From Paenibacillus sp. V4I3 (GTDB lineage Bacteria > Bacillota > Bacilli > Paenibacillales > NBRC-103111): 64,000 nt of DNA. This document shows, in pieces, positions 62,825 through 64,000 of this stretch (positions are counted from its first letter, which is position 1; every line of letters starts with the position of its first letter). The notes below the pieces were generated by a model that was not told the DNA's origin, did no database searches, and saw nothing but the letters and a program-made list of their open reading frames with translations. A program made the translations under genes and the position numbers. The stretch spans positions 4,128,501 to 4,192,500 of the forward strand of contig NZ_JAUSZA010000001.1 of NCBI RefSeq assembly GCF_030817215.1. Direction: 5' to 3'.

Positions 62825-63640
62825 TTGAGATCATCACGCTTTATGTGGGGCGCAATTGGCCTTACAGCCTCGATATCTACGATTGTTTTCGCAGTAGGCT
62901 TTGCTTACGCGGCGAATCAAATATGGTTTCCCAAAGCATCCGGAGACCTCAATCTTGTAGCGACTACACCAAAGAAAGAAACAATGATTGAGAGTAAAAG
63001 TAAGCTTCAGATTGTTGCTCTTGGTGATTCATTGACTGCAGGAACAGGCGACAATACTGGCAAGGGTTACGTAGGACGTGTCCGCGAAAAGCTGGAGAAG
63101 GAAAGCGGTAAGCCGGTATTCGTACTTAATAATCTGGCGATTCCAGGCTATAAGAGTGACCAGCTTCTCTCTGATTTAGCGCTTAAAAAGACGCAGGACG
63201 CACTGGCTCAGGCGGATATCATTTTACTCACGATTGGTGGAAATGATATTTTTGCCGGCGGGGACGGGCTTTTTAAAGGAGAAAATCAGACGGAGTTTAA
63301 CCCCGAGGGTGCGCTGAAACGCGTAGAACCTGCGCTGGCCAAAATGGATAAGGTTATTCAAGCAATTAATAAGGCCAATCCGAATGCAACTGTGTTGTAT
63401 GTTGGCTTATATCATCCTTTTCTTGATTTAGATCCCAAAAAAGAAGGTTCGCTTATTGTACAGCGATGGAATAACAGTGTCTTTGAGATGATGAATCGTT
63501 ATCCTCGAATGGCTATTGTCCCAACCTATGATTTGTTTGAACAAAATTTGATCAAATATTTGTCTTCAGCCGATCATTTTCATCCTAACGGGGACGGCTA
63601 TGAGCGCATTGCCGATCGGATTGTACAAATTCTGAAGTAG
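62825..63640 (+). CDS. SGNH/GDSL-family lipase or esterase with N-terminal membrane anchor
   Basis: A 271-residue protein: one hydrophobic helix (about 8-30) that anchors or exports it, then the SGNH hydrolase fold with block I ALGDSLTAGTGD (nucleophile Ser), block II IPGYKS, block III TIGGNDIF and block V SADHFHPNGDGY (Asp-x-x-His). The start is a TTG at 62825, eight bases after AGGAGGGG; no ATG is suitably placed. Relatives are YpmR and spore lipase LipC of B. subtilis. Substrate unknown. An ABC ATPase gene follows 14 bases later. Confidence 0.88.
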   Translation: MRSSRFMWGAIGLTASISTIVFAVGFAYAANQIWFPKASGDLNLVATTPKKETMIESKSKLQIVALGDSLTAGTGDNTGKGYVGRVREKLEKESGKPVFVLNNLAIPGYKSDQLLSDLALKKTQDALAQADIILLTIGGNDIFAGGDGLFKGENQTEFNPEGALKRVEPALAKMDKVIQAINKANPNATVLYVGLYHPFLDLDPKKEGSLIVQRWNNSVFEMMNRYPRMAIVPTYDLFEQNLIKYLSSADHFHPNGDGYERIADRIVQILK

Positions 63641-63654
63641 GGGAGGCCAAGCAG

Positions 63655-64000
63655 ATGGCTGTAGCAGCGGTTCCAACAACGGTTTTATCTGTGAAAAATT
63701 TAAAAAAACGAATTAAAAATAAAGAGATTATTAAAGGGATATCATTTGATGTATACGCGGGTGAGATTTTTGGTTTCTTAGGACCCAATGGATCAGGTAA
63801 AACAACGACGATTCGCATGCTCGTTGATTTAATACGTCCGACTGAAGGGTCTATTCAGATTTGTGGGCACGATGTTCGCAAGGAGCATAATCAAGCGATG
63901 CGCCATGTCGGTTGTATCGTCGAGAATCCCGAGCTGTATTCCTATTTGACAGGTTGGGAAAATCTCGAGCATTTTGCAAGAATGCTGCCTAATGTCGATG
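63655..64000 (+). CDS. ABC transporter ATP-binding protein (3' end outside the window)
   Basis: The frame from the ATG at 63655 is open to the end of the window (115 codons). Read directly it shows FGFLGPNGSGKTTTIRMLVDL (Walker A) split from the start by about 40 residues, then a normal Q-loop region (HVGCIVENPELYSYLTGWENL). The GCIVENPELY segment is typical of the BcrA/YxlF drug- or lantibiotic-type ATPases. GGGGAGG lies ten bases before the ATG. Membrane subunits presumably follow. Confidence 0.9.
   Translation, partial: MAVAAVPTTVLSVKNLKKRIKNKEIIKGISFDVYAGEIFGFLGPNGSGKTTTIRMLVDLIRPTEGSIQICGHDVRKEHNQAMRHVGCIVENPELYSYLTGWENLEHFARMLPNVD

Overview
The window looks like the chromosome of an endospore-forming, low-to-mid GC Firmicute of the Paenibacillaceae (Paenibacillus or a close relative). 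The evidence is a long stretch of conserved Bacillus-type order (qcrC-ypjA-ypjB-ypjC-like-ypjD-dapB-mgsA-bshB1-bshA-cca-birA-panBCD-dinG, then ypmB, asnS-dnaD and nth), a YpjB sporulation protein, bacillithiol genes, two T-box leaders, an S-layer-homology protein and a two-module dynamin of the DynA type. I see no rRNA, tRNA, prophage, transposase or CRISPR array; the genes are nearly all core or house-keeping.

Layout. 1-3.7 kb: end of the cytochrome bc operon (qcrC) and ypjA, ypjB, a YitT protein and ypjD. 3.8-8.8 kb: TPR protein, dapB, mgsA, bshB1, bshA, cca. 8.8-12.4 kb: birA and a panBCD operon behind a leader with a candidate pan-motif RNA and an intrinsic terminator. 12.4-18.4 kb: TPR protein, dinG-rex, and a phosphate permease operon (pit plus its DUF47 partner) on the minus strand. 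18.6-27.1 kb: mtaD-ypmB, a membrane protein coupled to a short FtsH-like protease, a 3-hydroxyacyl-CoA dehydrogenase overlapping ackA, asnS-dnaD. 27.2-28.2 kb: two coupled small membrane proteins.

28.3-36.3 kb (minus strand) is one long array: a proline T-box, then proB-proS-proA-proC and, without a visible terminator, the methionine-salvage genes mtnW-mtnX-mtnB. mtnE (minus) and mtnU (plus) lie just beyond, so four to five salvage genes are here, and mtaD at 18.6 kb feeds related chemistry. 39.1-40.9 kb: glycine T-box and glyS. 40.9-48.2 kb is more accessory: a cysteine-dioxygenase-like protein, tandem and palindromic intergenic repeats, an SDR with a WYL regulator, a LysR regulator, a tiny lmo0937-type membrane protein, and leuC-leuD, where leuC carries a one-base frameshift near its 3' end. 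48.5-53.4 kb: three exported envelope proteins (amidase, GerMN lipoprotein, SLH protein). 53.5-64 kb: nth, a small orphan, dynA, a heterodimeric ABC exporter, an SGNH hydrolase and the start of another ABC ATPase.

The most interesting points are the mini-FtsH and its membrane partner (20.6-22.6 kb), the leuC frameshift, the DinG that keeps both nuclease and iron-sulfur motifs, the coupling of proline synthesis to methionine salvage under one T-box, the panB leader attenuator, the tandem repeat domain of the SLH protein, and GC-rich blocks confined to parts of four genes. Start sites were chosen by ribosome-binding-site position and family length; all functional calls are by reading the sequence, not by database search.
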